In this document: in pieces, positions 56,501 to 62,500 of the stretch
Position numbering within the stretch: position 1 is the first letter of the stretch
Layout of the letters: every line of letters starts with the position of its first letter
Source: Schistosoma mansoni
Lineage: Eukaryota > Platyhelminthes > Trematoda > Strigeidida > Schistosomatidae
Direction: 5' to 3'
DNA: 64,000 bases
NCBI RefSeq assembly: GCF_000237925.1
Contig: NC_031495.1
Location: forward strand, 6,611,852-6,675,851
Program-made: the position numbers and the translations under genes
The notes under the pieces: model-generated
The model's database searches: none
What the model was told of the DNA's origin: nothing
Seen by the model: the letters and a program-made list of their open reading frames with translations, nothing else

Positions 56501-59500
56501 CTAAAGACTAATTTTTCGAGGTAGCTTCTGGACTTCTAGTGAGGAGGTGTGACTAGTAGAGTTTACCCAAGTATTGTCCGAGACAGTTACCCACGAATAG
56601 GACAGGAAGATAACTGCACAATACTGAAGATTGGTTCAAGTTAGAAATGAACAAAACTAGATTATTAGTCCAGTGGTCTAAAAGGTTGAGAGTTCTTCTC
56701 CATAGCCATGGATGAGCACTAATGAATAAATATATAACACAACAGAAGACTGTCTAGTACTCTACTTTTCGATCCCTGCCTACTTAAAGTCGCTCCGTGA
56801 TGTACATTGTAGAATTTAGCAGTTTCTACGAGACTTCTACACTAGTCGCAATCATTTTTATCATAACTGAATTTCCTAAATTCTAAGTGATAATATGTAA
56901 GTCTTTAGTCATGTGTCTTAACCAACTATAAATGAATCAGTTCATATCAAGCAGTCGAACTGCCAAATAGTTAGTATCACCGGACTATTGTTAGCGTTTT
57001 TTTAGCGAGTTGGTTTTCTACGGGATGGGGTCGCTAACCTCATGCCCAACCCTCCTCCTTTACCCGGGCTTGGGACCGGCAGTAGCCCTCGGAGGAGCTA
57101 CAAATGTCAAGACAGTTCTACTGTATGAGGCGGAGACGTGAAGAACTACGAAAGCCATTATCCAGAAGATACAAGTATTTATTAACAGCTGTCTACGCAA
57201 GATACTTCGGATCAGATGTCCAGACACTATCAGCAACATTCTACTGTAGGAGACAACAAACCGGATTCCAGAGGAGGAAGAAATCAGGAAGAAGCGCTGG
57301 AAGTGGATTGGGCACACTTTGAGGAAATCACCTAATTACATCACAAGACAAGCCCTCACATGGAATCCTGAAGGTCAAAGGAGAAGAGGAATACCAAAGA
57401 ACACATTACGCCGAGAAATAGAGACAGACATGGGAAGAATGAACAAAAGTTGGATAGAACTAGAAAAGAAGGCCCAGGATAGAGTGGGTTGAAGAAAGCT
57501 GGTCAGCGGCCTATGCTCGATTGGGAGTAACAGGCGTAAGTAAGTAAGTAAATAAGTAAGCAAGTACCGGACTATTGTTAAAAACGTCTCATACTATCCT
57601 AACATAACTAAGTTTTAATTTTTTTTAACTACTAATAAATCTACCGTAACATTTATTTCTTAATCCTTACCGATACGAATGTCAACATTTTAGAAACAAT
57701 CTGTATACAGGAATGAATATAATATCAGTAACACAATTCACTAATGGTTGGTTTCATCCAAATTATAAAGAATTTAAACAGTCTATTGAACATCTTTCAT
57801 TCATCAACTATAATATTACAAATTGTGAATTCATCCATAATAATTATGGAAGTTTATTAATTGAACATAATCCTATTGAATATGCAAATAACATTTGGTC
57901 TTATCATATATTTAATAATAAATTCATTGAAAATGGATTAATCAACAATGAGATAAACATGGTACATCCATTCCCCTTCTCTTCATCATCATTCCCAATG
58001 TACAAATCTTTTCACCATGGTTTACAATTCTATCTACCCTTTATCTCAAATGAATTTAATTGGCGTTATGAATCTGGTGTAATTAGTCATCAAATTTCCT
58101 TATTACGTAATCAATTCAATTTTAATAAGAATTTTCATTTACAAATTTTTGGTTATACAGCAAAATTAAACATTGAAAATAATCAATTTTTAGAAAATTA
58201 TTGTCAAAATATTTTATTCGATGAAAAACAAATCACAGAAAATGGTTTAATACAATCTTATGGTATGGAACGTGAAATCTTCTTGTCAGAGAATCATTTC
58301 TTACGTAATAAAAATTGTTCATATATTATTCAACTGAAAGGTGACGGTCAGTCACGTGACTCGGTTACACTTCAATCTTTTATGCAGAAAAATATTCTTC
58401 AAGATAATGATATATGCATGAATAGTGAGAAAAGATTTCAATTTATGAATCCATGGGAATGTTATACAATGGGAGTTTTTGGTACACAAAATATTACAAT
58501 CAGGCATAATAGCTTTGAGAATTGTAAGGTGAGTTGATTAACAAACTCAATACATTGACTTCAAAAGGGATGCACTAAATGAATTTAAGTATTCATTTTA
58601 AGAAATGGTTTTATATAGATAAGATTTAACCGTCAAGAAACTGGTAATGAAACTAACCATCCAGAAGATATCATAAAAATACCAAACAGTCTATCTATTT
58701 ATTATTTTTGTTGATTACTTAGTAATTCTTAATTCTGATTGAATTCTATTTTATCATTGTGGCAATGTGACCTGAATAGATCAGATAAGATTGGTACATT
58801 TAAGAGATTTATCAGAATTTATCGATTTGTCACCTTTATGTTGAAAGTAGGATATAATGTTGATATGTCATTTTTAAACACCTTAGTAACATGAAAATTG
58901 GATGGAACTACAAAAACTTCCCAAGTAGAAAATCAATATCAGTTGGTCAGTGCATTCATTTTTTACAGTTCTGTACCCTTTAGGTACTAGAGAAACCTGG
59001 TTGAAAGTTGAACACATCGTACCAAACTTATTTGCTCCGATGACATCATCGAAGAAGAGTTAATTATCCTCCTTAACAAGGACACAAATTAAAATTTGTC
59101 AATAAATAAATGATCCAGGTTAGGAAAAAGTCAGGCTTAACAAGTACTATTAAGAAGCCTAAATATTCCTGAAGCTATAGCTCTTCAATGACCCTGTAAG
59201 TAAACTAAGAACTCAGTGGAACAGACAAGCTCTGCTAAAAATGTTTGTCTGAGCCAGGGTATATGACCTATTCTATAATCGTCCTATCGTTAGAATAGGA
59301 AATAACGGTGGACTTCCCAAACTCACTTTGTCCACCCACACTTACCAATTAAACTGCTCCCGCTGAGCCATTTACATCAGGAGCACTATATTTCCAAACA
59401 CTAATCTTCTCGGATGAGTAAGGGGCTGTTAAGGTTCATTAACAGCTCTATACTTGTTCACTTGATACGGGACATCTAGTAGAGTTCAGTATACCCTTTC

Positions 59501-62500
59501 AAATTATCGAAGACTGTCTTCTACTACCTAACAATAAGTATTTTCCCATTGAATGCAAGTATATACACATCTACACATAAAAAGTAATCACTTAAAAAAT
59601 ATCAAAAAGTCAGTAACAAACGGAAACTATAAATAGGCTTTAGGAAGATTTTAGTCCTGAATACCAACAACGAGAAACTACAAACCCATACTAACACAGT
59701 CATACCTAATGAACAAGTTAGTTCTTGTATGGACTTAGTACTTCAGTGGATAACGATGTGCACGTTTACAACAAAACATATTTCATTGAAGTCTCAGTGT
59801 ATGCACTGAATAGGACATAACTCGTGTCCTGGATGGGACTGCTAACCATGTACTAAACATATTTAGAAAGATCATTTTATAAAAAAAGATCTTCCAGTAG
59901 TGAGGAATAATACTGACTGATTTAAAAAGTAGCTTTTAGTTCAAATAGCAGCCTATGAAAGGTTAGTACTATTTAGTTTTTTGAGCACAATTACTGAGGC
60001 TCGTGATAAAAGATTTACTAATCGGATAAAGATACAATTTTATCGACTTAGCAATTCCTGTACAACAGTTCATTAGATTGTGTACAGTACTTACATATTT
60101 TTTAAACAGACATTTTACTCTGACTAATAACACTTCTCTTATTAAATGTAATCTATAATTCTAGTCTATTTCAGTCAACAATCACCCATGCTATGAATTA
60201 ATTGCTGGTATACAATCTATACAAATTCCAAACTTCTTAGATGCTCAACAAAATTATTGGGCTAGTTCAAATATAACAGAAATACGTCAACATATATTTG
60301 ATTTTAATCAATGGAATAGTTTGTCTTTAATAAATTTCAATAATTATCTAACTTCATTTCATGTAAGTATCCATTTGGTTTTTGTCGAATATGTGAAATT
60401 TTTCAAGTTCTTAGTTATTTAAATTCATTTAGTATTGTTTGTTTGAATCTTCCCATCGATGAGTTAGGACTGCAACTGGTCCATGATTGTGAATTAAGGC
60501 AATACGCACAGTGTGCACATATGCCATAAGAGACTGACCAGTTGCAGTCCTAACACATTGATGGGAAGATTCAAAACGAACAATACTAAATGAATTTAAA
60601 CTTCACCCCATCGCACATTCAAGTGGCTATCAGGAATCAGTGGCCGAGTGTATAACGCGATGGCGTTTGAAGTAAAAGGTACTGGGTTCGAGTCCTAGAG
60701 TGAACATCAACTCTGAGATGCAGGTACATCCAGCTGACGAGTCCCAAATAGGACGAAACGCGTGTCAAACTGGATTCCACTGCTAGTCACTGTCCATCTT
60801 TGCTTACCATTCTTATTTATTTGTTTATCACCATTGGGATAGATATAAAACTACATGATAACAATAAATTTTTCTTTATTGAATAAGGGTCATAATAATA
60901 TTTTCGCATTGTTTCAAAACAACGACTCAAGAAACCGACATGATCTGAGTCTTAACTTTGATGAAAACAGAATATATCTCATCGGTAATTATTTATTAAA
61001 GTTCGGTCTAGATAATAATATGAAACAGTGATAAGAATGATCAAAGGGCTTGCATACCATGACATTGTAACAACGACGAGTGTATACCAGTAAGGAGAAA
61101 GAAAATGGAAAGATTCATGGAAGGGTTGATGTCTTAAGCATAAATAATGAACTAAATATAATGTACCATTGCAGACAAAGTAACAAACAGAAAATGGGTG
61201 TCATTCACGTGTCATTATTACGTCACAATAAGATTAAAATACAAACGTTTATGATAACAATTTTTACTGCAGCAACTTCACCAGGTCAATAGTATTGATT
61301 GGTTTAGATCAACCCCATAACTAATCAGTGAACAACTTGAGTAGTAGGTTTAAAATGGTAACTGGATGAAAAGTCCCAATATTGAGAGACGTCTACCTAC
61401 AAATAATTAGTAACTATAATATTGTGAATTATATCAGATAGACCGTAAGCTTGTTAAGATCGAGTTGTTCATTTTGACTCCTCTTTATTATCCAAGGAAC
61501 ATCTGATGCATTAGATAATTTAGGTGTTCGAGACAATTCGACGTTAATTAAACAACTGGTAGAAATAATGTACTGTATGACAAGTACTTCTTTCTATCGT
61601 TAAGTTTTTCAAATGTGCAGCCATATTATTGTGAAGGAGGGCACAGGCGAGGACAACTGATTATACTAGAGACAAATTACAGAGTTGCTTGATAAAAGAG
61701 AAAAACCATACTTCAATACTCCATTTGCAAAAAGTTCATTAACTGTCTCAGACTTCAGTCTTCCTGCATTTCCAAACCAATTACTTTTTGTTTCCATTCT
61801 TCCCTTCTTAATATTCTCAACATTCTACTGCTATTCTAATCCTGACTATCATTATATACTACATATGTCGACATAAGTAACACACACCACAATATCTCTC
61901 TCATTATTGTAACATGCTTACTATAAGTCATAAAGATCCTAAGTTGGCACAGGATCAACAGCTTTCCAGTACTACATGGTGACCACCAGTTATTCAAATG
62001 GTATTCATTTATCTGACGCCACCTTGAAATGCTCATTTATTTTAAGAAGTAGGCACTATTGACCGTGAATTCTAATATATACGGCATGTGTAGAAAACTA
62101 TTATCTATTCTACTTTAATGAGGTCTAAGGTCTTTTCATATTGACTTTTCAGTTAGGAACGTTTCCACCGAGTTATTCAAATTATAACTTCCTTACATGA
62201 GTGAACTGATCACTTACTTTAATGTAACTTGCTGTTTCAGGAGACTGACTTTTGTGTTACACGCCTCATGGATAGGAGTAAATGTAGTGAGTTTATTTAT
62301 ACCTTATCACGAACAAGCTAAATATTTCAGACATAAAATATGTCAGATAATATTCAGTCTTGAATCTGTAATGTCTTTTGGAATATTCAAAGAACGTTGT
62401 CTATACCCAATGATATCAGCCTAAATAAACTATTAGAAACCATGAAACACCAGGTAGTAGTTTATCTCGAGCTTGAGTTTACTTATCAGTTTACTTCAAG

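Noticed and set aside
58529-58534. GTGAGT as the exon 20 donor
   Set aside because: It leaves phase 0, which gives an early stop in exon 21; GTAAGG at 58524 keeps the frame and the family motif.
15371-60807. tRNA-like heads of SINEs as true tRNA genes
   Set aside because: They lack a closable acceptor stem and continue into hammerhead and tail modules, so they are SINE promoters.
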